Assembly: GCA_965153455.1 (NCBI GenBank)
Contig: OZ234498.1
Span: 2,976,001 to 3,040,000, forward strand
DNA: 64,000 nt
Source of the DNA: Sphagnum compactum
Lineage: Eukaryota > Bryophyta > Sphagnopsida > Sphagnales
Reading direction: 5' to 3'
Shown: positions 49,266 through 61,287 of the stretch, piece after piece
How the letters are laid out: the number at the start of each line of letters is the position of its first letter
Numbering within the stretch: the stretch's first letter is position 1
Translations under genes and position numbers: made by a program
The notes under the pieces: model-generated
Database searches by the model: none
What the model saw: only the letters and a program-made list of their open reading frames with translations
Told to the model about the DNA's origin: nothing

Positions 49266-50113
49266 AAAAAGAGAGGGTTCAGATTCTAACAACACATGTA
49301 CTCTCCTCTGTAGACCCTGGTGTCCAAGCCTTCCAGATCGATCTCACACCTACTGACTCCTTAACCTCTCCAAAATTCGAACTGCCTGCATTCTCCCTCT
49401 GATGCACTCCGACTCAACGACTGACGGACACGAACAGCATTCCCCACAACACTTGCACACTGATGCAATTCAAAGAAACTCTTGTATCTTATTCACAGCC
49501 TATGTACATCCCGAAAGCACAAGCATTTTCTGCCATCACAGGCTCATCAAAAGAAAAAGGGTCTGATAGTTCCTCAGTGCCTTGCCCTCTTTCTCTCTCT
49601 CTCTCTGATTCCTCTCCTTCATCCTTCTGCGGCAGAAGCTCTACCATTCACCAGACGCAACGGAAGATTTCTAGCATAGCTAAGCTCCCCTCTATAGAAC
49701 TCCTCTTCTCCTTTTCCTTCCTCTTCTTTTTACACACTCTCCATCCAAAAACAACTTTTTCCCCAAAACAGCCTTCCTGATCTTTCTTCAGAACGCCGTT
49801 TGTTGCATCCAGAAGCTTCCCCTTCCAAATCACCTTGTCTTCTCCTTTACGCTCCCAAACCACCATTCTCCATAATTACATCACCGACCCTAGTTATAAT
49901 TTGGAGCCGCCACTCAGACTCCATACCCATTCAGTGCAGCCGTCATGCAAATCTCTCAGCGCAACATCCCACTCAAGAAACAGCAAAGCTTCCCATGCAG
50001 AAGTAAAGAAAAGGCAGCCGCCACTCAGAAACAAAACGGCTCAATTAACACATAACTTAATTTCCCTGATCAGTGGGCACTCAAAAGTTGGGGTAACCTA
50101 ATTTCCCATTACA
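49258..50113 (-). repeat. 5' LTR of the Ty3/gypsy element
   Basis: 856 bp, about 98% identical by eye to the 3' LTR. Starts TGTAATGGG; its end overlaps the primer site and reads GGTATCA where the other LTR reads GGTTACA. It should carry the element's promoter, but I could not place a TATA box with confidence. Confidence 0.9.
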
Positions 50114-50117
50114 ATAT

Positions 50118-53100
50118 TTCTAATGGAAGGGGAAAAAAATTGGACACAAATGCAAGCATTATAAATGCTTAAACCAAATACTTTCCAAAAACTACATTGG
50201 TAATTGTTCTTGACAATTAAAAGTCTTAGATCTTTCACAATTTCTTTTCCTATACATCATCCTTTTTAAAAGGATCTTTCATAGAAAAGTGTTTGATATT
50301 GAACTTTCAAAACATTCAACCTTTTTTTGGGTTGGTTGTCTTTTCACATTTCCTTTCAATATATATTGTTCATTTCTTCCTCAAATATATTTGCCAACAA
50401 AATGTTATACATCCACATATTCTTTCAATATTATAATTTGATTGTTTTAGAGTAGGAAATTAGTGAACTTTCGTTCATTTTGTTCTTGGATTTGAAATCT
50501 TAATTTATAGTTATATATAGCAAAGGATACAACACATAATTTGTGCACAATTTAAACAACAAACACAAATAAAACTACATGTCCATTTCTTTGTTATCAT
50601 TGACATTAAAAAATACCCAACATAAAAAATTCATGTTTTTGGTCTTTCATAGTCTTTTTTTAACTTGTAGTTTTTGAACATTTGTTTTCATTTTTTCTTC
50701 TAGTTCATTCTTAGGATTAATGTTCATTTTTGTTTCTAGACTTGGCTATTTTTCTAACTTTTTTTCCATATAGATTCATCATCAATATTTACTTCATTCA
50801 TAAACATTTCACATTTCACATTTTTCATTTTTCATTTCCGAAGGACTATTCCATTTTCATAAAAAAAAATCAGTCCAGGAAAAATTGAAAAAACTAACCA
50901 TCTGTATGTGCCACCGAGATTAGTTTTATTTATATAACCATGTAGATCCTTTTTAATTAAAGGGTAAAATCCTACCTCGTCATTTAGTTAGACTAGTAGG
51001 GTGACTTGGTAACTTAAAAATACTAGTAGTAGGTTCACCATTACTTCCACTAAGTTAGGAAATGACACTAACTAGTTCTAACTAGTTTTTAGAAGGTGTT
51101 AGTTGGCAAGTTAGTTGCCATTGCATGTAAGGATTTTGGATAAGATTTTGAGGAGAAGGTTACCTTGCAAGGATTTTGGATAAGATTTGTAGGATAAGGG
51201 AGAAGGGGGAAGACCATTCCCACTTTAGTTCTAGTTCTACATTTATAGATTTCTTGTTCTAGTTCTAGTTCTACATTCGCCTCTACAATGGAGGTGTGTG
51301 GTTTTTTTTTGTACTTGATGTTTTGGAAAAATTAAGGAAGAAGTATGGTGTTTTGGGGATATTCTAGAAAATGTTTTACATGTGTGTTTGTACATAAGTG
51401 TGAGGTATTTAATAAGATGATAGGATTGGCAATATTAAGAAAAGGAGACAAAGAAATAGTTTGTCATATGATGTCTAGATTAACAAGGAGGTACAATAAT
51501 AGGAAAACTTAGAGGTACCTTTTGACCCTTTTTTTAAAAATTTGTTTGGTCCACCAATTTGTGTAAAAGCTCTTTGTTTTTCTTTTGATTGCTAGCATTT
51601 TTGGTACTAGTTGATAGTTTTGTTATAAGGTAGATTTACTTTTTGTAAACTACAATTGTCATTCATTTTCATTGATTTTTTTTTTTTTTTTCAACTTGGA
51701 AATGATGGTTGTTTCATTTCTTTCTAGGACAATATTATTACATACTAGGTGGTCATTCTCCTACAAGGAAATATTACCATATGTAGACCACCATTGTATT
51801 CCTTTTTTAAACAATTTTTCAATTTTTATTTTTGAGTACTTGTACTCCATTTATTTTTTCCTACAACCTAGTACTTACAAATACCATGGAGATAATTATT
51901 AGGCCTTTCATTGGGAACTACTTAAAATCTTACGAAATCAATTACAAAAATATGAAGGTATTTATCACCATAAGGAATCTTGTCCATTTCAACCTATGCA
52001 TTTGTGACATGTGTCCAAATCAACCACTTTTGTGACTATAGATATGACTATCCTTTGTGGCACTTGGTATAAATGCCTTATAATTGCATAAATGACTATA
52101 AAGTGGTTTGTAGTGGCATATGTAACTTTTACTTGCGACTAATGTTGATTTGGATGAAAAATACATTTACATCATGTATTTTTAGTGACATCCCCAAATA
52201 GATGAAAATGCAATTGCTTTTATGACTTGGAAGGTGGTTCATAGGCCATTAGACACCACGTGGCATCTTTTCAACTCAATTTGTAACTATAGATCTTAGT
52301 TGCAAATGCACATGTCATTAGATGTGAGGAAAAAAAGTTGGCCAATGAAATTGTTGGAATTAATGGTCTAATTTTTTTTCCCTTAACTATTTTCAATGAA
52401 CTAAACATTAAATGTGTAGTAAGGTTTGGTGGGTTTGTGAAAATTTTAGAGGACCCATGGTAATTAATGGTAGGAATAGGTAATAGGTAATATGTCTGTG
52501 GCTAAGTAGTAGGTAGTTTTATCATGTTGATGTGTGATTTTTTTGAATTAATTACTTAATTATGTAGGCAATGTAATTTATTCATTAAATAGGTTAGGTA
52601 ATAGGAATAATTTATGAATAATTTATGAACATTATATAGTGAATAAATTATACATCATCCATCTAAATTACAATTTTTTTGGTACAATTATGATCTAAAT
52701 TATAAGCACAATTTTTAATTATAATTTAAAAAAATAAAAAATAGAGGTTTGAAATGTGAAAAAAAATAATTTATTTTTACGTGAATTTTTTAATCATAAT
52801 GTTAAATAAAAATTAAGATATTATACGTGTAAACATGATAAAATTTATAGTTACATAAAATAAATAAATGATATTGCATCAATTGATATTTAAAAATTAA
52901 AATTGATTACCTAAATTAATATTTACATTAGAAATAATATGGCTAATATAAAAGCTTTTATTATATTTCTATTAACATTTATTTGCAATCCATTTATAAA
53001 TATTATATGTGAATAAATTATATATAACACACTTAAATTATATTTTATTGGTAGAATCATTATATATGAAAAGAAAAAATTGTATAATATCAATTTTGGA

Positions 53101-53390
53101 ATCAAATGAAGGTTATAACATTTTTATTATATTATCCATTAGTAAATCATGTGATTAAATTATTTTTTCCATGGAACGGTCATTAAAATGGTATTCAATA
53201 ATTAATTTCACATATTTTGTTTTCAAATTAATTTATATGTCTAGGATAAAAAACATATGTTTTTTACATCATTGAAATTTTATTTATTTTTTCATTTGGA
53301 AAAACTTTTAATAAGATATTAAAGTTTTGAAATGATGTTTGTTTAATGTTTTAAATGAAATAGATAAATAGAATGCACATTACTTTTTTG
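50118..53390. other. AT-rich intergenic DNA
   Basis: No gene was recognised. A short direct repeat AAGGATTTTGGATAAGATTT occurs at about 51129 and 51169. The stretch 52550-53110 is extremely AT-rich. Confidence 0.4.
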
Positions 53391-53394
53391 GCAC

Positions 53395-53475
53395 AACAAG
53401 TGGGGTGGTTTGGTGGTAAAAGAATTGGTTTCCATCCTTGGGGTTCAAAAATCAATTCACACTAATGACATGGGT
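53395..53475 (+). mobile_element. Possible tRNA-derived SINE head
   Basis: TGGTTTGGTGG (53406) resembles a Pol III A box, and GGGGTTCAAAAATC about 35 bases later resembles a B box. No folded tRNA, tail or target duplication was established. Confidence 0.25.
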
Positions 53476-54369
53476 TTTGGTCAATGATGGGTTGTTGACC
53501 AAATATTTCCTACCTACCTAGCCAATTTAGGTTTTAGGTGCGTATTAAGTGAATTTAAATAGGTACAATAAGTGGTCTACCTAGCAATATAAACTTGTTT
53601 TTTGAACTTCACCTATGCAATGACATCATGTGTCAACATGGTACAAGTTGAATTTAATGAAATTAACAATAATACAACTATATATGAATATAAAAAATGT
53701 GTTATTTTAAAATCTAAGTATTAAATATTGAATAAATAGATATTTAAATAAATACATTTAATGCAATTACATTATTAGGTCATATAATCAGTTGCAAAAT
53801 GACAATGCCATATAGGCTTATTTGGATGGATCGAAAGTTCATGTAAGTCACATCTTTATCATTATGTGACTATCATTACAACTTGATGTTATGTATTGGC
53901 TTTAACAACTAGAATTTTATATAACTTGTCGAAATTGATTAAACCTTATAGCAAGTCGCATGTGATAATTATGATTAAAAATTAATCATAAATTTAATTT
54001 TTTATTTGAAAATTCTTTGTAATGTATGAAAATAAATGAAAAATCATTCATTTTTCTTTCCTTGGATCATAATGCAAAAACTATGTGTAAATGTAGAATG
54101 TAATGCAAGTTTCATATGCAAGTGCCAAAACTGTGTATTATAAATCTTACACTTGATAATAGACATAAACATTCTTATTAATATCAAAACAAAACACAAA
54201 CTTATAAACAAACATTGCCATAGTACTTGGGTGGTTTTGACAATTTTTTGCCGAATAATTAATTTAATCTAGATTTTTTGGTTCAGTAGTTACCTTTTTA
54301 ATTCTGAAAATTTCAACATATGTATATTATATATAATAAATTTCAATAATACTTTTAAGATATTTCATT

Positions 54370-54440
54370 GTGTTAATGGTTAGATGGATATAAAGTAATT
54401 GGTTTGGCCAAGCAAGTCCTTAGTTCAAAACTGATTGGCG
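54370..54440 (+). mobile_element. Possible tRNA-derived SINE head
   Basis: TGGTTAGATGG (54377) fits the A-box consensus, and AGTTCAAAACT lies about 45 bases downstream at the usual B-box spacing. Only this head was recognised. Confidence 0.28.
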
Positions 54441-57400
54441 CCTTGAATGTGTTTTTAAAAATTTCGATCAAAAGGGTTGAATTTTTTTTGAAAATTTTGA
54501 CAAAGTTGAAAATAATTTAATTTATGCCAAAGTCACCCTAGTACTAAGATATACAACAAATGTACAAACAAAACACATACAAACCACAAAAAACAATGAA
54601 AACAAATTCAACAAGTAAACACAACAACAAAACTTACACATTAAAGAAAGGAAAACAAAGGAAAAAACAATTATCAGAAAAACCAAAAAGGTCACAGATG
54701 TTCCAACAACTCCAAGATATCGACAAACAATAAATGGTACAGAAGTATCAGCAAAGGGAGTAGCAATAGCAAGGAGCGATGATGTTGGAACAATGCAATA
54801 AGAATGATGGCATTGGAACAATGTAATAACATTGGGAGTGACTGTGTTAGAACACCATCGCAATAACAAGGAGTTATGACATCAAAACAAGAGCAATTGT
54901 GTTGGAGTAGAGTGATTGCAATAAAAGTGGCGACGACAAAGCAAAGTTGTGGCAACAAGGGATGATGGTGCTAGAATAGAGTAGCAACGACAAGAAGTGA
55001 TGGAGGGAAGGAAAAAAAACTCTAAACTAGGCTTTTCAACTTTTAGATTTTAGAAGAACTATTCGGTCCAGTTCTAGATTTATTTTCAAAGCATGACCCG
55101 TTGGTTCTGAGTTTAATAAAACAATTAAAAAACTAAAACCTATTGGTTTCAGGTTCTGGTGAAATTTTATAGACCGGGCCAGTTCCCCAATTTGATAGTT
55201 CTAGGCTTTATAATACCTATCGATTTCAGGTTTTAAGGTTTAAAAACCTAAACCTGAAACTCTATCTAGACCCTACCTAAAACCCTACATTTCTGACAAT
55301 ATAATAAAAACTGATTTACAAAGAAAAAAAAGTAACCCAATGACGAAAAATAAAAATATCATTCAAACAAAAGGGGTTTAGCAAGCCCATTTTGATTTTT
55401 TCAGAATTTGGAGATTTATTAGTAAGTACAAATGGAACACAAGTTGTTTATTGAAATAAAATGATTCAAATGGTTGGGATAGTCATTGATTACCAAAGTG
55501 ATTGTGAATTCAAATATTTTAGAATTTTATTTAGCCTTACCCTTTTGACGTACCTAGACCATAGTCCTAAGAACTGAACCCGACCAAGCATGGCTTGAGA
55601 CCTATCAGGCCAGGTCAGTTCTAACCCCATGTAGACCAATCAATTTTGGGCCTTGGTCGGGTCCAAGTTCAGGTAGACTTGTCGGTTTGAGTCATGGAAC
55701 TGTCTAGATTCAGGGGTGCAGGTTAGATCCACTGATTCTAATTCTTAAACTTGGATTTGGACCTGATTGGAAACACAATATTGGCTAGCATTGCTCCAAA
55801 CCTCAAAACTCAAAGAGCAATGGAGGGAAGGAGAAAGACCTCAAATGCTAAAGAGTACAAATTGGGGCCCAAGCTCCCTACTGAGCTTGTTTCATTCTCA
55901 TGAAGGTAATGCGTTTGCTAGAGAAAGGCGTTAAAATGCTGTTAAGAAATGCACCAAAAAAAAAGCCCCTTGAATACCCTAGCCACCATAGTTTGGGGTT
56001 TTAAGTAGCTATGGTATCCAAGGGCCATAAATCCTAGCCTACAAAACCTAAACATAGACTCTAGACTCTACATAACACTGTAAAACCTAAAATGTTAGAA
56101 TCTAGATTTTACATAACATCCTATAATCTAAAACCTTAGACTCTAAACATAGCTATCTAGACCTCTATACTTGAGAACTAGACCAAGGTACCCTTTATTA
56201 CTTTACCTGGGTATCACTTTTGAAGGGTAACAAACATTATTGGTTTTCAAGTCCTAATTCTCACCATGTGAGAATTGGTGGGTTGGTTATGAATCTGGGT
56301 TCACTTTTGAGATACCCACCAGCTCTCAGTGTAAGAACTAACCTGACACCCGGCCAAGTAATTGAAGGCTTTTCCTTTCTGGGATACTCAGCCACCACTG
56401 GTCAATATTAAATACCCTGGTTGAGTCCTAGTTTGAAACCAACAATCAACCTAATATTTGGTTCTAGTTATAAGTTAATGCTAAAAGAGAAACAAGAATT
56501 ATTTCTGTTTTCAAATTTAATTATAATATGTTGTTCAAATTGAGTAACCAAAATTGGAATTCTTGAAATGGGTTAGTAGTACTAACCAAAATTGGATAAG
56601 GCATAATGCCTTACAATTGTGTGTGGTAGTTATTGATTTAAAACTTTATCATTTTTCTTCAAAATATTGATTAAATGCTTAAGCAGGTTGATATGGAGTG
56701 TTAAGTTAGGGGTTGCATGGAGTATGGTGGAAGGAGATTGCCAAATTATGCAAATTAATATGGTTGTAGACCTACCATGAAAGCATCAAATGGTTTCTTT
56801 TGACAATTTATTCATTCTTGTAAAGATAGTGTCCATGTACAATGAGGTACTGAACAAATAAGTCTTATGATGAAAATAATAATAATGAATGATCCAACCT
56901 AACCTCATGAAACTCAAGAAATTGGGTCCCTATTTTATGAGGGTTCATGTTTTTCAACAATTTGGTGGCAAAATATGGACTCTTATGGTATTGACATACA
57001 ATGGTACTTGCTGACCGATATCAGCTCTTCCCTGTCCTGGTGAAGACCTTTCTGTGTAGTTGGAAGGCTTGTTAAGTTTTCGGTTTTTGAAATGCTCAAC
57101 CTCTTTTGAAAGAACAAGAAAATCTGGTATTACAGACCAGATACAGGGAATTTCTTTTCTAAAAAAGTCATACAGGTCTTATTGCATGGCCAAGCCAAGG
57201 GCTGGGCTCTACGTCATATATTCTACAGAATTGGACAGAGTGTTGTTGCTGTGGCCAGATCTATGGATTCACACAAATAATTGTTTATTTGTGTATTGTC
57301 TATTTTTGTCAATGAAAGTTCTTGCAGTCGGCTTCACCGGAATAAGGGGCTGCACAAGGCAGAATTCCAGCAGAGAGCAAAAGATCCGAGCAGACTTTTA

Positions 57401-57443
57401 GTCTCTACTTGTGAGAATGGGTGACTTTATGTGAAAGTAAGTA

Positions 57444-57449
57444 GGCCCA
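57444..57449 (+). promoter_or_regulatory. GGCCCA motif, first copy in duplicated promoter of locus C
   Basis: Lies in a GTAGGCCCACAGAAGGCGAA block equivalent to 8506 in locus A. Function inferred from the site II consensus. Confidence 0.35.
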
Positions 57450-57968
57450 CAGAAGGCGAAAGGAAATGACCTTTGATTCTTGCAAGTAAGTTTTCTTTAC
57501 ATCTAGTCTCCTTCCTTATGTGTGCATTTTCTGTGTCAGTTGGTATTGTGGAAATGCAAGTGTGGTTGGAGATGGCTAGCCTCTTTGTGATTGATGCATG
57601 GCACAACCAGAGGCAAAAATTTATGGGAAGATTTGGTTCATTTTTGTCCGTTTGATACTTTGAATTGAAGGAGTATGCTTGTTTTGTCAACTTTGTCATG
57701 TAGCCAATGTGGCAATGATTTAGAATTTGGTTTGTTTCAATTTTGTGAATCTGGCTTTGTAAGAGGATTAAATGAAAAAAAAACGAAAACAGTACCTTCC
57801 AAACTTGGAAGATCCCAGCATAGGCTCGGAAGGTACTAGGTACTAAGTCATGGACCCTCAGAAGGGGTACAAATTGGGTGGGTGAGGGTACCCGCTGTAC
57901 AAAGTAAAATCTAACTATGAGGCCCCAAAAAATAAAACTTACGCCAATTTTGGAGGCGCTGGAGACAG

Positions 57969-58020
57969 CTTGCAGCTGCAAGAGGCACCTTACACTACCA
58001 ATTAAGTAGGTGTAAGGTGC
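57969..58020. repeat. 14-bp perfect palindrome next to an 11-bp-arm hairpin
   Basis: CTTGCAGCTGCAAG (57969-57982) is a perfect palindrome. Immediately after, GCACCTTACAC (57985-57995) pairs with GTGTAAGGTGC (58010-58020) across a 14-base loop. Both lie in the stretch unique to locus C between its two promoter blocks. Confidence 0.8.
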
Positions 58021-58112
58021 TTCCTATTTTGAAGGAGTCTATCTTCTGGATTTAAAGCGGCCTCGAGACGCACCAAAAATATCTGGCCGAGTACTTTACG
58101 TCACAGACAGTA

Positions 58113-58118
58113 GGCCCA
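58113..58118 (+). promoter_or_regulatory. GGCCCA motif, second copy in duplicated promoter of locus C
   Basis: Lies in a TAGGCCCACAGAAGGTGAA block. This second block leads directly into the conserved leader exon, so it is the positional equivalent of the motif at 8508. Confidence 0.35.
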
Positions 58119-58467
58119 CAGAAGGTGAAAGGAAATGACCTGTGAACGTTTCGCGTATGTTTCCTTGCTTTCTTCGTCTCCTTCATAACGCGTATACCGT
58201 ATTCGTTACTTCTGCGTCTCGTTCGTTACGCGTACACGTTCCGTGTCTGCATGTGTTGACGGAGACGGCGAACCTCCAACACTAACCATCTCTGTGAGCT
58301 CTTCTTGAATCTTTTCTGATGTACTGGTCCCTTTACGTCCACAGCTCAGTATGACTCTGCGTATATCGTAGCCCTCACTCTCCTGTGACTGTCAATTCCT
58401 CTGTTTTCTTGTTCTCATTTGCCGTTTGGAGGGAAAAAAAAAGGTTGGAACTGATCCCTTTTCCAAT

Positions 58468-58551
58468 TTGGCGCAAGACAGGAACGAAGGACCTCAAGAC
58501 TATCCAATTTCTTGAGCTTCACGGTCGCGTCTCGTGACTTATTTTGAGCCG
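58468..58551 (+). other. Conserved 5' leader exon of kinase C
   Basis: Equivalent of 8860-8945, ending at a GTATGT donor (58552). The sequence from TTTGGCGCAAGAC to TTTTGAGCCG is close to copy A. Probably non-coding. Confidence 0.45.
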
Positions 58552-60463
58552 GTATGTCTCAGACTCAGTTTTGACCATCGTTAAAATTTGTTGGCGAGGG
58601 ATATATGCGAAAGTTTTCAGGGTTCAACAATTTTTGGTCGCTACTCTTGTGAATTTTCTTGTGAACAGGAATGTCTTTCTTCTTCTTTTAGTTGAAATCT
58701 GTGCAAATTTTTTTAGTTTTTCTGGTCGAGCAAGGACGTCCTCTCTAAGTGCTTTTTCCTTTCACAGTCACGAATCTTTTCGGGTTTCCGAGTGTGATTT
58801 CATTGCAACACGCTGCAGGTAGACATTATGTTTAAGACCTGATCAGTAACAAATCGAGAGGTGCATGGCCCTTTTAATTGCAGTTTTGCAGAGGCAGATA
58901 GTGTCGCTATATGAAGCGTCTGTACCTTGCTTCGGACCGGCAAAACTGTCATCACTCTGCTCACGAATTCATGACCATACCTCAATTTCTGTTAGCCTCC
59001 TTTCTTGGGTGTAAAATCCTGAATCCTCTCTGCTCGCTTGGACAGTAGCTGTTTAGTTTACTAATAGGCTGTTCTATCCAGGTGCAATGACATTCTTTGC
59101 ATCATTTGATCCGTGGTGTGAACTGCTTGGTCATAGATGTCTGCTTGACGTTCTTAGCTTTCAGGGTGGAGACTTGCATCCACTGTTGGGAGATGATGAA
59201 CTCAAAGGGTAGTCCAGGGAGCTAGTCACTGCCGTCCATGACGAAGGTGCTGGTCTGACACTTTGTCAGTGACTCTCATAAGATTATGGCTGCACTCGTA
59301 GTCTTGGTATCATCAACATGTTGTTCTGTAGATTTCTCTGTGATCCCATAGATATGTTGTGCATCCAAGTAGTCTTTGGGTGGTGTGCTTAAGGGATATC
59401 TTTACACGGAAAAGTTATAATGAAATTAATCTTACCTCAGAACTTAATTTGTTGCAGCTTGAATGAGGATACTATTGACCCTTTTATACTAGCTATGTCT
59501 CGTGAGTGCTACCAATCTCATGATCAAGAAGTCTTCCTGTTGCCTGTGCAAACATGACAGAAACTCTTGATGCAGATTTTGTAGAACGGTTTCCTGGAAA
59601 TTTATTATTACTTATATGCTGGATCCACGGTCAGAGCTGATGAAGTAAGTGGGTAGTCACGGCAGCTCGTCACTGCTATTTGTAATGAAGACGATGGTCC
59701 CTTATTAGACGTGTGGGTGTCATGCTTCAAATTGCCGAAGGAATGAAGTATCTTCACAGCAAGGGTCTAGTGCATCGTGATCTCAAGACAAAATATTCTC
59801 ATCAAGTGTGATGGTCCTGGCTCTGAAAGTTCAAAGTTAGATCTAGTGCCCCTCTGGATTGCCAAAATCTCTGACTTTAGCACAACAAAAGTCAAAATGG
59901 ATAGTACCGCATATGCAAACCAAACAATGAACACTGGTACAACCATGTTTATGGCACCTGAAATGTATGCAGTCCAACGCACTGATCAGCTGCCTGAGAG
60001 ATGCCATCCCAAGAAGGCAGATGTATACAGTTTTGGACTTATTTGCTTTGCAGTGCTGATTGGGGAGCCTAGTCCATTTCCAGTTGACGAATTGCAGAAG
60101 CCTACTGTATTTAAAAATAAGGTGCGAGAGGGGAAGAGACCACAACTGCCACAGTACTGTCCCAGAGAGTTGTCCAATCTAATCCAACAATGTTGGGATG
60201 GCAACCCTGATGAGCGGCCCAACTTCCAGGAAATTTGTACAAAGTTGAGGCACATCAAAGGTTTACTTCTTACAGGTATGGCAAAATTTGTGAGAATGGA
60301 CGACACATTTCTGATCTGCATAAGAACAATGAAAAAGGAATTGAACTATGAACTGCATGAGTCATACGGAATAGCTTAGTATCTAATTTTTTATGAAGTG
60401 TGAAACTTTGGTTTGATGCAGTTCTAGAAATTTGAACGTTCCTTTTTTGTTTGTGCAGAAGGT

Positions 60464-61155
60464 TCGTCACCTAAAGGTGGAAATTTATTGGCCTCAAGGT
60501 AAAGTTCCAACTTTTTTGAGAGTACTCTTTTGACAGGAGCAACAGGATTCAAAAGAAGAAAATTCATTGATTATCAAAATATCAAATCTCATTTATTCTT
60601 ACTGTTGTGATTTGCACTGGCAGAGTGTCAACATCCTCTTCCAGTCAAGTTGAAGGGAGTGATTCAGGAATGGAACAAACCAATGAATATGAAGCTCGGG
60701 CACACTTGTTCCCCAAATCGTCACCTGAAGGTGGAAATTTATTGGCCCCAAGGTAAAGTTCCAACTTTTTCGAGAGTACTCTTTTGACAGCAGCAACAGG
60801 ATTGAAAAGAAGAAAATTCATCGATTATCAAATATCAAATCTCATTTATTCTTATTGTTGTGATTTGCACTGGCAGAGTGTCAACATCCTTTTCCATTCA
60901 AGCTGAAGGGAGTGATTCAGGAATGGAACAAACCAATGAATATGAAGGCTTAACGCGCTTGTTCCGCGAATCGTCACCTGAAGGTGGAAATTTATTGGCC
61001 CCAAGGTAAAGTTCCAACTTTTTCGAGGGTACTCTTTTGACAGCAGTAACAGGATTCAAAAGAAGAAAATTCATTGATTATCAAAATATCGAAGCTCATT
61101 TATTCTTATTGTTGTGATTTGCACTGGCAGAGTGTCAACATCCTCTTCCATTCAC
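60464..61155 (+). repeat. Tandem exon-intron duplication, period 253-254 bp, about 2.7 units
   Basis: Units start with TCGTCACCT at 60464, 60718 and 60971. Each contains the end of one exon (GGTGGAAATTTATTGGCC), a complete ~125-nt intron and the start of the next exon (GTGTCAACATCC). The third unit diverges after about 61155. The two complete exons are both 129 nt and have the same phase at both ends. Confidence 0.9.
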
Positions 61156-61164
61156 GTTGATTGG

Positions 61165-61215
61165 CAACGGAACTTGACCCCTGATCAACGGAACTTGACC
61201 CCTGATCAACGGAAC
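61165..61215 (+). repeat. 21-bp coding tandem repeat in the last exon of locus C
   Basis: CAACGGAACTTGACCCCTGAT occurs at 61165-61185 and 61186-61206, with a partial third copy at 61207. The period is a multiple of three and keeps the frame, doubling QRNLTPD. Confidence 0.85.
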
Positions 61216-61287
61216 CGCAATGAGCAACGGAGTGAACGCTTGCGCAATGATCACAACAAACGCAAGCCCAATGCAAGAAATCGATGA

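Larger units (their letters stand above)
42193..50113 (-). mobile_element. Ty3/gypsy LTR retrotransposon, full-length but inactive
   Basis: A 7.9-kb element on the minus strand with two LTRs of equal length (42193-43048 and 49258-50113, 856 bp each, about 18 differences by eye, near 2%). Ends are TGTAA...TTACA, flanked by a 4-bp ATAT duplication (42189-42192 and 50114-50117). A primer-binding site for initiator tRNA-Met lies at 49254-49265 and a polypurine tract at 43056-43068. Domain order gag, protease, RT, RNase H, integrase identifies Ty3/gypsy. No chromodomain was recognised. Three in-frame stops and a changed RT catalytic residue make it non-autonomous today. Confidence 0.93.
55434..59696 (+). 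repeat. Segmental duplication, copy C (partner 6058-10090)
   Basis: Collinear with 6058-10090 from GGAACACAAGTTG onward, through the leader exon (58468-58551) to TGTAATGAAGACGATGG at 59680-59696. It differs mainly by an extra ~670 bp around 57441-58110, where the promoter-proximal block is present twice. The 184-codon minus-strand open frame at 57427-57981 has no recognisable motif and is not shared with A. Confidence 0.8.
59697..61287 (+). pseudogene. MLKL-like kinase, N-terminally deleted (locus C), with intact 3' exons
   Basis: Homology resumes in the middle of the kinase domain, at the equivalent of 11640 in locus A. The helical region, glycine loop and Lys are gone. HRDLKT is followed by a two-base loss near 59790 that shifts frame; from about 59793 the rest of the domain is open through DFS (two residues as in A), APE and the C-lobe to the donor at 60275. 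Further exons are 60459-60498, 60624-60752, 60877-61005 and 61131-61287 with stop TGA at 61285. All have GT-AG borders and compatible phase. The tail is Ser-rich (VSTSS, SSPEGGNLLAP), then basic with a doubled QRNLTPD. No start codon is evident, so the locus is probably dead unless it is transcribed as a truncated form. Confidence 0.82.

Noticed and set aside
57427-57981. 184-codon minus-strand open frame in locus C
   Set aside because: It crosses the promoter region, is absent from the partner copy A and shows no recognisable domain. Probably chance.
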